DNA of 64,000 nucleotides from Paenarthrobacter aurescens (GTDB lineage Bacteria > Actinomycetota > Actinomycetes > Actinomycetales > Micrococcaceae): NCBI RefSeq assembly GCF_025421775.1, contig NZ_JAOEFX010000013.1, positions 1 to 64,000 on the forward strand. The letters are read 5' to 3'. Of this stretch, positions 8,519 through 17,690 are shown piece after piece (position 1 is the stretch's first letter; each line of letters begins with the position of its first letter). The translations under genes and the position numbers were made by a program. The notes below the pieces were generated by a model that had not been told where the DNA came from, did no database searches, and saw nothing but the letters and a program-made list of their open reading frames with translations.

Positions 8519-9154
8519 TTACCTTCCGAGTATGAGGCTCATGGCCTCGGCGCGGGTGGCCGGGTCATGGAGTTGACCGCGCACCGCACTGGTGACGGTC
8601 TTCGCGCCGGGCTTGCGGATGCCGCGCATGGACATACACATGTGTTCACATTCGACGACGACAATCGCCCCACGCGGGTTGAGGTGCTTCACAAGCGCCT
8701 CAACGATCTGCGTAGTGAGGCGCTCCTGCACCTGCGGGCGTCGCGCATAGATGTCGACGAGCCGCGCCAGCTTGCTGAGGCCGGTTACCTTGCCGTCATG
8801 TGACGGAATATAACCGACATGCGCGACGCCGTGGAACGGCACCAAGTGGTGTTCGCACGTCGAGTAGAAGGGAATGTCCTTCACGAGGACAAGCTCCTCG
8901 TGATCGAGGTCAAACGTGGTGGACAGGACATCCGCCGGGTGCTGGTGGAGACCTGCAAACACCTCCGCATAGGCCTTGGCCACGCGCTTGGGCGTGTCCT
9001 GGAGGCCGCCACGGTCAGGGTCTTCACCGATAGCCAGGAGGATCTCGCGGACAGCCGCTTCAATGCGCGGGCGGTCCACTTTGTGGCCGTGCTTGGAGCC
9101 CGCGGCGGAACCGTGGGCGGCGGCGAGGTCGTCGTCGTCGTCGAAATGAGTCAC
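8519..9154 (-). CDS. folE: GTP cyclohydrolase I
   Basis: Opens the folate pathway by converting GTP to dihydroneopterin triphosphate. The 211-residue protein carries the zinc-binding signature YSTCEHHLVPF and the second cysteine in ECEHMCMSMRG. I chose the GTG at 9154 (VTHFDDDDD), 10 bp after the ftsH stop; the frame stays open upstream but there runs antiparallel to FtsH coding sequence and loses family similarity. The Asp-rich N-terminal stretch is variable in the family. Confidence 0.95.
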   Translation of the reverse strand: MTHFDDDDDLAAAHGSAAGSKHGHKVDRPRIEAAVREILLAIGEDPDRGGLQDTPKRVAKAYAEVFAGLHQHPADVLSTTFDLDHEELVLVKDIPFYSTCEHHLVPFHGVAHVGYIPSHDGKVTGLSKLARLVDIYARRPQVQERLTTQIVEALVKHLNPRGAIVVVECEHMCMSMRGIRKPGAKTVTSAVRGQLHDPATRAEAMSLILGR

Positions 9155-9164
9155 AGCAGAAAGC

Positions 9165-11234
9165 TTAGCCGTGATGCGGGTGGTCGTTGCCGCCGTCGGG
9201 CTGCGGGGCTTGGAAGGAATCCTGGCTGCTGACTCCCTGTGCGTGCGGAGCGACGACGTCCAGCGGCTCGTCCAAACGGGCCTTCTTGGCCTCTTCCTGG
9301 GCTTGGCGCTCAGCCTTCTCGGCGCGGCTCTCCACGGGAGGAATCGATTGCACCGGACGGGATTCCTTGGACAGCCAGATCTCGCGGAAATCGCGCTTCC
9401 GGATGTCGTGGAAGATCTCGGCAATCTCGGTCTGGTTCAGGGTTTCCCGTTCCAGCAGTTCCAGTGCCAGTCGGTCCAAAACGTCCCGGTTTTCCGTCAG
9501 GATGGCGTAAGCCTCGTCGTGCGCCTGGTCGATCAGGCGGCGCACTTCCTCGTCCACGACATAGGCGATCTGGTCCGAGAAGTTCCGCTCCTGCGCGGCG
9601 TCGCGGCCGAGGAACGGCTCGCCGCCACCCTGGCCCAGCTTTACAGCGCCAACGCGTTCGCTCATGCCGTACTGCGTGACCATCTTGCGGGCCGTGGAGG
9701 TGGCCTTCTCGATGTCATTGGAAGCGCCCGTCGAAGGATCGTGGAAGACGATTTCCTCAGCGACACGGCCACCCATGGCGTAGGCCATCTGGTCCAGCAG
9801 TTCGTTGCGGGTAACCGAGTATTTGTCGTCCTCGGGAATCACCATGGTGTAGCCCAGTGCGCGGCCACGGGGAAGGATGGTGATCTTGGTGACCGGGGCC
9901 GAGTTGCGCAATGCGGCGGCAACCAGCGCGTGTCCACCTTCGTGGTAAGCGGTGATCTTGCGCTCGAGTTCCTTCATGACGCGGCTGCGCTTCTGCGGAC
10001 CGGCCATGACACGGTCGATTGCCTCGTCCAGCGCACGATCGTCAATCAGGTTTGCATTTGAACGCGCTGTCAGCAGCGCAGCTTCGTTCAGGACGTTGGC
10101 CAGGTCGGCACCCGTGTAGCCGGGGGTCTTCTTGGCAACGCCCCTGAGGTCGATGCCGGGGGCCATCGGCTTGCCCTTGGCGTGAACGTTGAGGATCTGT
10201 TCGCGGCCGATCATGTCCGGGGCTTCCACGGTGATTTGGCGGTCGAAGCGGCCCGGGCGCAGAAGCGCGGGGTCCAGGACGTCCGGGCGGTTGGTGGCCG
10301 CGATAAGGATGACGTTGGTCTTGACGTCGAAGCCGTCCATCTCAACGAGGAGCTGGTTCAGCGTCTGCTCGCGTTCGTCGTTGCCGCCACCAATACCGGC
10401 GCCACGATGACGCCCCACAGCGTCAATCTCATCCACGAAGATGATGGCCGGGGAGCTTGCCTTCGCCTGTTCGAACAGGTCACGGACACGGGAAGCACCA
10501 ACACCGACGAACATTTCAACGAAGTCAGAACCTGAGATGGAGAAGAAGGGAACACCGGCTTCGCCGGCAACAGCACGGGCAAGCAGTGTCTTACCGGTAC
10601 CTGGAGGGCCGTAGAGCAGCACGCCCTTGGGGATCTTGGCACCCACAGCCTGGAACTTGGCCGGCTCCTGGAGGAATTCCTTGATTTCCTGGAGCTCTTC
10701 CACGGCTTCGTCAGCACCGGCAACGTCAGAGAAGGTCACCTGGGGCATGTCCTTGTTGACCAGCTTGGCCTTGGACTTGCCGAACTGCATCACCTTGGAG
10801 CCGCCACCCTGCATGCGGGAAAGCAGGAACCAGAACAGGACACCGAGCAGGAGCACCGGAATGAGCAGCGAGAACAACCCGGAGAACCAGTTGTTCTCGA
10901 CCGGCTGGTCCGTGAAACCCTTGTCCGGGTTGGCGTTGGTGACAGCCTTGACCACATCCGGACCGCGATCCGTGACGTAGAAGAACTGAACATTCTTGCC
11001 CTTGTCCTGGCCGTCCAGGTTCAGGTTGTCCTTGAGCACCAGGTCAACACGATTCTCGGCGTCGAAAATCTTGGCCTGCTCAACCTTCCCGCTCTGGGAA
11101 AGGAGCTCGAGGCCGTCCTTGGTGTCAATGCGCGTGGAACCGCCCGGAGCCAGTGTTGCGAATGCCACCAGGAGCAAGCCAACGACGACAACAATCCAGA
11201 TGCCCGGGCCCTTGAAGAAACTCTTAGCTTTCAT
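9165..11234 (-). CDS. ftsH: ATP-dependent zinc metalloprotease FtsH
   Basis: Membrane-anchored AAA+ protease that degrades misfolded membrane proteins and regulators. About 689 residues: membrane helices near 11-30 and 118-140, Walker A GPPGTGKT at 209-216, Walker B FVDEID at 266-271, second region of homology NRPDVLDPALLRPGRF, and the zinc site HEGGH at 431-435. The C-terminal 80 residues are charged, Gln/Pro-rich and end in a His-rich tail. The ATG at 11234 (MKAKSFFKG) puts the first membrane helix at the usual place. It heads the ftsH-fol-pan string of minus-strand genes. Confidence 0.97.
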   Translation of the reverse strand: MKAKSFFKGPGIWIVVVVGLLLVAFATLAPGGSTRIDTKDGLELLSQSGKVEQAKIFDAENRVDLVLKDNLNLDGQDKGKNVQFFYVTDRGPDVVKAVTNANPDKGFTDQPVENNWFSGLFSLLIPVLLLGVLFWFLLSRMQGGGSKVMQFGKSKAKLVNKDMPQVTFSDVAGADEAVEELQEIKEFLQEPAKFQAVGAKIPKGVLLYGPPGTGKTLLARAVAGEAGVPFFSISGSDFVEMFVGVGASRVRDLFEQAKASSPAIIFVDEIDAVGRHRGAGIGGGNDEREQTLNQLLVEMDGFDVKTNVILIAATNRPDVLDPALLRPGRFDRQITVEAPDMIGREQILNVHAKGKPMAPGIDLRGVAKKTPGYTGADLANVLNEAALLTARSNANLIDDRALDEAIDRVMAGPQKRSRVMKELERKITAYHEGGHALVAAALRNSAPVTKITILPRGRALGYTMVIPEDDKYSVTRNELLDQMAYAMGGRVAEEIVFHDPSTGASNDIEKATSTARKMVTQYGMSERVGAVKLGQGGGEPFLGRDAAQERNFSDQIAYVVDEEVRRLIDQAHDEAYAILTENRDVLDRLALELLERETLNQTEIAEIFHDIRKRDFREIWLSKESRPVQSIPPVESRAEKAERQAQEEAKKARLDEPLDVVAPHAQGVSSQDSFQAPQPDGGNDHPHHG

Positions 11235-11443
11235 CTGATCGGGGTTTTGCCCCGTCCCTCCTGGTAGTGCTGCAAGGCGCAACTTCTGCGCGCGAGTGGT
11301 GCTGCTTCAGTTTCAAGCTATACACCGTTCCCAGTAATTCACGCACCGGAAAGTCCAAAAGTTCCCTCTGGGCGTACACAGGATACTCGCGTCCCGACCG
11401 TCAGGACAGGGTTTATTGGCTCCGGCTTTGCCAGCGGCGCAGC

Positions 11444-12262
11444 TCAGGCCGAGGCGACAGGCAGTACCAGGAGGTACCCCGTAGGCAGCTCGCTGCTCCA
11501 GCGTCTGGGTTCGCGGACCACGAATTGCTTCGCCAGCTGTTCCGGGCTCAACAAGCTGTTGGGCTCGGGCGATGGGCCCCACTGCCCGCTTCCGTGCGGG
11601 TACAGCGGATCCATGACCCGGATGCCCGTGACTTGGAGCTCCGGGAATTGGGCGGGATCACCGAGCGACTCGAAGCCGCTCATCACCCATGCGTGGCGGC
11701 CACTCCACATGACCAGGCCCACAGGACGTCCGGTGCCGGCCATGGCGCGCGCCGCTGTCTGCAGGGCATCCTCATAATCCGGGACGCTAACCACTTGGTA
11801 CGGCCCCATCCCCACCTCGGTCAAGACTTGGGCCCAACCACGCGGGTTGGCTCCATTGAACGAATTCGATGACCGTGCGCGTGCCATCTCCCACAGTTCG
11901 CTTTGCTGTGCTGATCCTGCCCAGGAAGCGCCACCAGTGTCATCGATGAGGTTGTGGGCCATCTGGATGCTCGCGGCAACACACCAGTCAAAGGTGTATT
12001 GCGGGACGAAATCCCCCTCCTGGTACAGGTTGAACGCGAACGGCTGAGGGATCGGTGGCGGAGCCGGTGGCGCTGCAGTAACCGGCGGAGGAGGCGGAGC
12101 AGGTACCGGAGCTGCAGGGGTGGTGCCCGCAGTTGCCTGGGCCGAGGAGGCAGAGGGTGGCTGACCGGTGGCCTCGTCGAGATCCACCGTGGGTGTGCAG
12201 GCCGTGAGAAGCGTGGCAAGGACGGCGAGCCACGCCAGAAGACGGGCAGGGGCACCAGTCAT
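11444..12262 (-). CDS. Predicted lipoprotein with papain-like (C39-type) domain
   Basis: A 272-residue exported protein. The N-terminus is a lipoprotein signal peptide with lipobox LLTAC (Cys near residue 22), followed by an 80-residue Pro/Ala-rich spacer. The mature domain has a Cys in FDWCVAASIQMAHNLI and a His in RHAWVMSGF, the order of a C39-like cysteine peptidase fold; an Asp in RVMDPLYPHG may complete the site. Whether it is active is unknown. It lies 210 bp upstream of ftsH on the same strand and 141 bp after hpt, so it may have its own promoter. Confidence 0.65.
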   Translation of the reverse strand: MTGAPARLLAWLAVLATLLTACTPTVDLDEATGQPPSASSAQATAGTTPAAPVPAPPPPPVTAAPPAPPPIPQPFAFNLYQEGDFVPQYTFDWCVAASIQMAHNLIDDTGGASWAGSAQQSELWEMARARSSNSFNGANPRGWAQVLTEVGMGPYQVVSVPDYEDALQTAARAMAGTGRPVGLVMWSGRHAWVMSGFESLGDPAQFPELQVTGIRVMDPLYPHGSGQWGPSPEPNSLLSPEQLAKQFVVREPRRWSSELPTGYLLVLPVASA

Positions 12263-12403
12263 GGTTCAGTCTAGCTCCGGGCCCCCAGGTAGGGCACCCC
12301 TAAAAATGACCCCCTTAAACGCAAACGCCGCACCCACTCCCACCGGACGGCACCAGGGGTGCGCGGACAGCGGGAAGTGGTGCGGCGAAAAGCCAAGTGG
12401 GCC

Positions 12404-12955
12404 TTACTCGTAAACGTGCGGCGCCAAGGTGCCCACGAAGTCCAGGTTGCGGTACTTCTCGGCGTAGTCCAGACCGTAACCGACGACGAATTCGTTGGGG
12501 ATGTCGTAACCGACGTACTTGACGTCGATTTCCACCTTGGCTGCCGTCGGCTTACGGAAGGCCGTGCAGATCTCGACGCTGGCCGTGCCACGGGATTCGA
12601 GGTTGGACTTAAGCCATGAAAGGGTCAGGCCGGAGTCGATGATGTCCTCAACGATCAGGACGTCCTTGCCCATGAGGTCGGTATCCAGGTCCTTGAGAAT
12701 CCGGACAACACCCGAGGACTGGGTACCGGAGCCGTAGGACGAGACAGCCATCCAGTCCATGCTGACGTGGCTGTGCAGCGCGCGCGCCAGGTCAGCCATG
12801 ACCATGACCGCACCCTTCAGGACGCCCACGATCAAGATGTCGCGGCCTTCGTAGTCCTTGTCGATCTGCGCCGCGAGTTCCGCGATGCGCGTTTGGATCT
12901 GCTCTTTGGTGTAAAGAACGTGCTTGAGATCTGCCTGGACGTCGTTTGAATCCAC
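12404..12955 (-). CDS. hpt: Hypoxanthine phosphoribosyltransferase
   Basis: Salvages hypoxanthine and guanine to nucleotides using PRPP. The 183-residue protein shows LKGAVMVMADLARAL and the PRPP-binding loop VLIVEDIIDSGLTLSWL. I chose the GTG at 12955 because AGGAG lies six bases before it; a TTG one codon earlier is the alternative. The gene follows tilS by about 30 bp, the tilS-hpt-ftsH order common in bacteria. Confidence 0.95.
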   Translation of the reverse strand: MDSNDVQADLKHVLYTKEQIQTRIAELAAQIDKDYEGRDILIVGVLKGAVMVMADLARALHSHVSMDWMAVSSYGSGTQSSGVVRILKDLDTDLMGKDVLIVEDIIDSGLTLSWLKSNLESRGTASVEICTAFRKPTAAKVEIDVKYVGYDIPNEFVVGYGLDYAEKYRNLDFVGTLAPHVYE

Positions 12956-12986
12956 CAATGGCTCCTGTTTTGATGCTCGGGTGCGG

Positions 12987-14153
12987 CTACTGTTGGGACG
13001 GTTTCTGATGCCGGAATACTAGCTTCCCACAGCGCGCGGCTTCGCGGGGACCGGCGTCGGCCGAATCGCCCGCTGCACCGGGGGCCGATCCATCTGTGGA
13101 GACGGCCCGTTCCAGCTCCAAATCGCTGAGGGACAAGCGGTACACACTGACGTGGCCTGGAAGCTCGACGGGCCCGGCCGAACCTTTGCGCCGAAGCAAT
13201 GCTTCCGCAGCTTGGAGGCGCCCATAGCCGGGTTGTTGGCCCCCGACGTCGGCCGCCGCCTTCGCGATCACGCGGAACCTCAGCGCTGCCGGCAGTCCAC
13301 GGACGGAGTCCTCCGGCAACCACGCGTCGCCGCCTTCCCGCTGCACAAGTGAGAGATAGGTCTCGTTGGCCAATTCTTCAAGGAAGTCTGCGTCCTGCTG
13401 CAGGATTGCAGCTGTCCGCGCCAGGGATTCGGCAACGCCCGGGCCGAGCTTGTCCTCCAAAACGGGCATGACTTCCACTCTGGTCCGGGAGCGGGCAAAC
13501 GCGGGATCGGCGTTGCTTGGGTCATGCCAAGGTTCCAGTTCCTCCACCTCGCAGATCTCAAGGATCTCCTCGCGGCGCAGGCCCAGGAAGGGCCGGAGCA
13601 GGCGTCCACGGGCAGGCCTCATACCGGCCAGGGATCGCGTTCCGGAACCACGGGCCAAACCGAGAAGCACCTGTTCAGCCTGGTCATCCAAGGTGTGGCC
13701 CAACAAGATCGCGTCGCAGCGGAGGTCATCGGCGGTGGACTCCAACGCAGCATGACGGGCGTCCCGGGCTGCGGCTTCAGGCCCAAAGCCAGTGGAAGCC
13801 ACTTCCACGGTGCGCACTTCCACCGGAGAAAGCCCCAGCTCGCGCAGTACCAACGCTGTCCGGGCAGCTACCTCGGCTGAGCCGGACTGCAGTTGATGAT
13901 CAACCACAACACCCGCCACGGACACCGGATGTCCGTCCACGTGGCCCCGCCTGCCAAAGTAGGCGGCAATGGCTGCGAGCGCCAGGGAGTCCGGGCCTCC
14001 GCTGCAGGCCACCAGCACACGTGATGGGTAGCCCGCCGAGGCCAAGGCGTTCTGCAACTGCTTCCGTGCCTTGCCAACGACCGGCGCCAAACGGCCCGGC
14101 CGGCGTCGACCCTTACCGGCGGAACCAGCAATGGAATCGAAAGGAACGCTCAA
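12987..14153 (-). CDS. tilS: tRNA(Ile)-lysidine synthase
   Basis: Changes the wobble cytidine of the CAU anticodon of tRNA-Ile to lysidine so it reads AUA; essential. The 388-residue protein has the PP-loop ATPase motif ACSGGPDSLALAA around residues 49-61 and HTLDDQAEQVLLGLARGSG typical of the family. The start is TTG at 14153, overlapping the upstream gene's TGA as TTGA, which fits translational coupling. Confidence 0.94.
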   Translation of the reverse strand: MSVPFDSIAGSAGKGRRRPGRLAPVVGKARKQLQNALASAGYPSRVLVACSGGPDSLALAAIAAYFGRRGHVDGHPVSVAGVVVDHQLQSGSAEVAARTALVLRELGLSPVEVRTVEVASTGFGPEAAARDARHAALESTADDLRCDAILLGHTLDDQAEQVLLGLARGSGTRSLAGMRPARGRLLRPFLGLRREEILEICEVEELEPWHDPSNADPAFARSRTRVEVMPVLEDKLGPGVAESLARTAAILQQDADFLEELANETYLSLVQREGGDAWLPEDSVRGLPAALRFRVIAKAAADVGGQQPGYGRLQAAEALLRRKGSAGPVELPGHVSVYRLSLSDLELERAVSTDGSAPGAAGDSADAGPREAARCGKLVFRHQKPSQQ

Positions 14154-15280
14154 AGCCCCATCCGCTCAAGCCACAGCTTGGAGTTGTGGATCTCTTCTTC
14201 GGTGGGGAGGTATTCGGCGGATTCCCAGACCCTGTTGAAACCCTCCATGCCTGCTACGGCAACCACTTCGCGGACGAATTTGGCGCCATCGGTGTACTGG
14301 CGCATCTTGGCGTCGAGGCCCAGGAGGTTGCGGATGAACTTCTCCACCACACCGCGGTCCTTGCCGCGCTCGTTGAAGCGCTGGCGGATGGTCTTCACTG
14401 ACGGAACGATGCTGGAATCAACGGCATCCATCACCACGTTTGCGTGCCCTTCGAGGAGGCTCATGACGGCCGTGATGTGGGAGAGCGACGCTTTCTCCTC
14501 GGGGTTCTGCAGGAGATCCAGGATGGCGCCGCGACCCGGCGCCTTCTCAGAGGGAGTGCGGTCCCGCAGCGACTTTGCCACCGCGCCGGCACGTTCCACC
14601 AAGGAGTCCATGTTGCCCAGGAGGTTGCCGCTGAGCTTCTCGATTTCGTCCAGCATGTGGTGCCGGAGCCACGGTGCGGCAGCGAACTGCACGCGGTGGG
14701 TTTGTTCGTGCAGGCAGACCCAGAGCCGGAAGTCGTCCGGGTGGACATTGAGTTCGCGTTCCACGGAGATGATGTTCGGCGCCACGAGCAGTAGCCGGCC
14801 GCCCGGCGGAACGTTGGAGTCAGGCGCCAGGGCAGCAAAAGGATCGTACTGGCCCAGGACCTTGCTGGACAGGAACGCCAGTACCGCGCCAAGCTGGGTG
14901 CCGGTGATGGCGCCACTGGCAGCAGCCGCAGCCGGGGTCATTCCCACACCGCTACGGCTTTCCAGCATCTTCTTCAGCGCGGGCTGGAGCATCACCGAGA
15001 AACTCTGCGTGTTGGCCTTCGACCAGGAGGCCCGGTCCACTACAAGGACGTGCGAATCGCGCAGGTCCCGCGCGGCATCCAGCCCAGTGATGTCATGAAC
15101 GTGCGGGACGGAGATGTCTGCGTTGAAGCGCAGGTTCTCCACCGCCTTGCCAATCTCCCCGGCGCTGAGCTCAGGGCCGGGAGGGGCAAGCCGGGCAGCC
15201 GTAGAGGCGGCCAGGTCCCAGTTGATCAGGGACTGGGCCCCTGCTGACGAATCTTGGGCAGATGACACCATACGGTCCAT
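14150..15280 (-). CDS. DUF2342-type zinc-dependent metalloprotease-like protein
   Basis: A 376-residue cytosolic protein with the gluzincin motif HEQTH in LHEQTHRVQFAAAPWLRHHM (about residue 195) and a downstream helix with EGHANVVMDAV that could supply the third zinc ligand. It belongs to the actinobacterial family annotated as zinc-dependent metalloprotease or F420-biosynthesis-associated protein; its substrate is unknown. I chose the ATG at 15280 (MDRMVSSAQ); no ribosome site is clear, and longer frames would run into dacB. It lies between dacB and tilS, its conserved place in this lineage. Confidence 0.8.
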   Translation of the reverse strand: MDRMVSSAQDSSAGAQSLINWDLAASTAARLAPPGPELSAGEIGKAVENLRFNADISVPHVHDITGLDAARDLRDSHVLVVDRASWSKANTQSFSVMLQPALKKMLESRSGVGMTPAAAAASGAITGTQLGAVLAFLSSKVLGQYDPFAALAPDSNVPPGGRLLLVAPNIISVERELNVHPDDFRLWVCLHEQTHRVQFAAAPWLRHHMLDEIEKLSGNLLGNMDSLVERAGAVAKSLRDRTPSEKAPGRGAILDLLQNPEEKASLSHITAVMSLLEGHANVVMDAVDSSIVPSVKTIRQRFNERGKDRGVVEKFIRNLLGLDAKMRQYTDGAKFVREVVAVAGMEGFNRVWESAEYLPTEEEIHNSKLWLERMGL

Positions 15281-15332
15281 CACACCACACGTAACCGACA
15301 GTGAACCCTTAAGTTCGCTCCACGCGGAGCAT

Positions 15333-16781
15333 TCAGCCCCGGCAACCGCACGAGGCCAACACCGACGCCGAGCGGTCCATCGCCGCCTTGTTCCCGGCGG
15401 CACCCGGATCCAGGCCGTTGCCGATGAACGAGAACACCAGCAAACGTCCGTCAGCGTCCACCACGTAACCGCTCAAAGCGATCACCGTATTAAGCGTTCC
15501 CGTCTTGGCCCGGACCAACCCGGCGCCCTCCGCGGTAGAGGCGTCCACATACCTGTCGTCCAGGGTGCCGGTGAGCCCGGCCACCGGGAACCCGTCCAGC
15601 GCGGTGCGCAGAGCGAGGTCCGGTCCGCTGGTGATCGCCCGGACTACATCGGCAAACTGGCGGGCGCTGACCTGGTTCTCCAGTGCGAGGCCCGAAACGT
15701 CGGCCAACTGCATCGAATCCGTGGCGATTCCCAACTCCCCGAGCCTTTGCCGCACGGCCGCAGTGGCGCCGTCGTACGTGGCCTTTTGACCGGAAGCCAA
15801 GGCGGTCATCCGTCCCAGCGCCTCGGCGAGGAAGTTGTCCGAGGACTCCAGCATGAGGTCAACCTGGTCGCTGACCGTGGCCGACCCGGCAGCGGCCAAC
15901 ACCTTGGCGGGGAGGCCTTTGCCGCGTTCGACGCCGGGACTGACCGTGACGCCGGCAGCCGCCAACTGCTCCGCGAACGCCTGGGCGGTGGTGACGGCGG
16001 ACTCCTGGGGCCGCGGGCCCGTCAAGACGTCCGGAGCGTAGCGGCCGGAGTTCAACGCGAGGGAGAACAGTGGTGCCGTCTCCCCGGCGGCGACGTCATC
16101 CAGGCTCCATGCGGGGTTGAGTGGCGCACCCGCGAACAGTGAGTCGTCCACCTGAACGGTAATCGGCCCTTTGATTCCAGCTTCAGTCAAGGAGGCCGCG
16201 GTGTCCGCAGCCAGGGAAGCCAACCCTGCACGGCCCATGACTGCACCGGGATCGGAAACGCCGGCACCCAGAAGCACGTCCCCTCCACCAGTCAGCACCA
16301 CTGTGGAGGGGTTATCGGAAGCAAGCACTCGGGTGGTGAAGCGCGACTCGGGTCCGAGGGCCTTGAGGGCGGCGGCGGCGGTCAGCAGCTTCATGTTCGA
16401 CGCCGGAATGCGGTTGGCGTTGGCATCGCGGTCAAAGAGGACCTGGCCGGTGGAGGCGTCCATGACGACGCCGGTGATGTTGCCTGCGCCGGCAGGTTTC
16501 AGCGTGGCGTCGAGGAGCCGCGTGACCTCGGCTGGCACGGGTATGGGGGCATCGGCGTCCAAGGGAAGCACAGCGCTGGCGTCGGACAACCGGTCAGGCT
16601 CTTGCTGCCACGCGGGACTGGAGGGTGAAGGCTTGGGCACGCTCAGCAGGCCCGGCACCATACCGACCACCACCACGGCACCAAGGCACAGCAGAACGGC
16701 GGCCAACAGCACTGGCCATTTCAAGCGCCCCCACGCCGCGGACAACCCCGAGCGGGCATCCCCGTTTTTAACGCCCTTCAT
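15333..16781 (-). CDS. dacB: D-alanyl-D-alanine carboxypeptidase/endopeptidase (PBP4, S13)
   Basis: A periplasm-facing penicillin-binding protein that trims or cleaves peptidoglycan cross-links. The 482-residue protein has one N-terminal membrane segment (about 21-42) and the three active-site motifs: SxxK as ASNMKLL, SxN as SSDNFLAEALG, and KTG as RAKTGTLNT. Length fits the S13 family. ATG start; it is divergent from ppa and leads the minus-strand run towards tilS. Confidence 0.94.
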   Translation of the reverse strand: MKGVKNGDARSGLSAAWGRLKWPVLLAAVLLCLGAVVVVGMVPGLLSVPKPSPSSPAWQQEPDRLSDASAVLPLDADAPIPVPAEVTRLLDATLKPAGAGNITGVVMDASTGQVLFDRDANANRIPASNMKLLTAAAALKALGPESRFTTRVLASDNPSTVVLTGGGDVLLGAGVSDPGAVMGRAGLASLAADTAASLTEAGIKGPITVQVDDSLFAGAPLNPAWSLDDVAAGETAPLFSLALNSGRYAPDVLTGPRPQESAVTTAQAFAEQLAAAGVTVSPGVERGKGLPAKVLAAAGSATVSDQVDLMLESSDNFLAEALGRMTALASGQKATYDGATAAVRQRLGELGIATDSMQLADVSGLALENQVSARQFADVVRAITSGPDLALRTALDGFPVAGLTGTLDDRYVDASTAEGAGLVRAKTGTLNTVIALSGYVVDADGRLLVFSFIGNGLDPGAAGNKAAMDRSASVLASCGCRG

Positions 16782-16989
16782 GCAGTTGCTTGGTCCTGTC
16801 AGTCCTGAAATGTCCCCGCCGGTTCAAGAAACCCGGGCCTCTCGCTATATCCTCAATAGTAGTCGGCGGCACCGGCTGTACTTTTGCCTGCCGCCAGCCC
16901 CGGGCTGAGCAGCCTGCCTGAGGCACCGTCACCCGTGACGGCCGCTTCGGCGGAGCGACGCCCCACCCACACCCGTCAAGGAGCATTCC

Positions 16990-17478
16990 ATGAAGCACGA
17001 CGTGACCATCGAGATCCCCAAGGGATCGCGCGTCAAGTACGAAGTTGACCACGAAACCGGCCGTGTCCGCCTGGACCGCGTCCTGTTCACCTCCATGCAG
17101 TACCCCACGCACTACGGTTTCTTCGAGAACACCCTGGGCGAAGACGGCGACCCGCTGGACGCACTGGTGCTCCTGCAGGACTTCGACCTCCACCCGGGCG
17201 TCATCGTTGAATCCCGCCCCATCGGCGTTTTCAACATGACCGACGACGGCGGCGGAGATGCCAAGGTCCTCTGCGTCCCCGTTGACGCCCGCTTCGACCA
17301 CATCCAGGAAGTCAGCGACGTCAGCGAATTCCTGATCAAGGAAATCGAGCACTTCTTCACGCGCTACAAGGACCTGGAGCCCGGCAAGTGGGTCAAGGCT
17401 GAAGGCTGGGGCGACCGCGCCGCTGCCGAAGCCGAGCTGGAAGCTTCCATCAAGCGCTACGTTCCGGCAGCACACTAA
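16990..17478 (+). CDS. ppa: Inorganic pyrophosphatase (family I)
   Basis: Hydrolyses pyrophosphate to drive biosynthetic reactions. The 162-residue protein begins MKHDVTIEIPKGSRVKYEVD and has the metal-binding signature GEDGDPLDALVL, both diagnostic of the soluble hexameric enzyme. An AAGGAG site precedes the ATG. It is divergent from dacB and is followed by a strong hairpin at 17532-17578. Confidence 0.97.
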   Translation: MKHDVTIEIPKGSRVKYEVDHETGRVRLDRVLFTSMQYPTHYGFFENTLGEDGDPLDALVLLQDFDLHPGVIVESRPIGVFNMTDDGGGDAKVLCVPVDARFDHIQEVSDVSEFLIKEIEHFFTRYKDLEPGKWVKAEGWGDRAAAEAELEASIKRYVPAAH

Positions 17479-17531
17479 GGCTTTTGCTGTTCGCGTGGCG
17501 CTTTTGCGTCGCGCGCCTTGCGCCTGACGCC

Positions 17532-17584
17532 CGACGGCGGCTGGTACGGTTCACTGCGAACCGCACCAGCCGCCGTCGTACTTT
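17532..17584 (+). terminator. Rho-independent-type terminator after ppa
   Basis: A 21-bp inverted repeat (17532-17552 with 17558-17578, one mismatch) around a 5-base loop, followed by a short CTTT. The right arm contains GCCGCCGTCGTAC, which recurs in the hairpins at 52433 and 63564. Confidence 0.85.
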
Positions 17585-17690
17585 AACGTCCTGATTTTGT
17601 GCACATGGGCATGTCTCCCCATCGCGGCAGCTTGCAGGTCCGCCTAGGCTGGGACGAGACTTTTCGACGCTTGTACACAGGGGGTTCCAC

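Noticed and set aside
7251..8576. Plus-strand open frame of 441 codons across folB and folP
   Set aside because: Both genes on the minus strand have clear family motifs; the plus frame has none.
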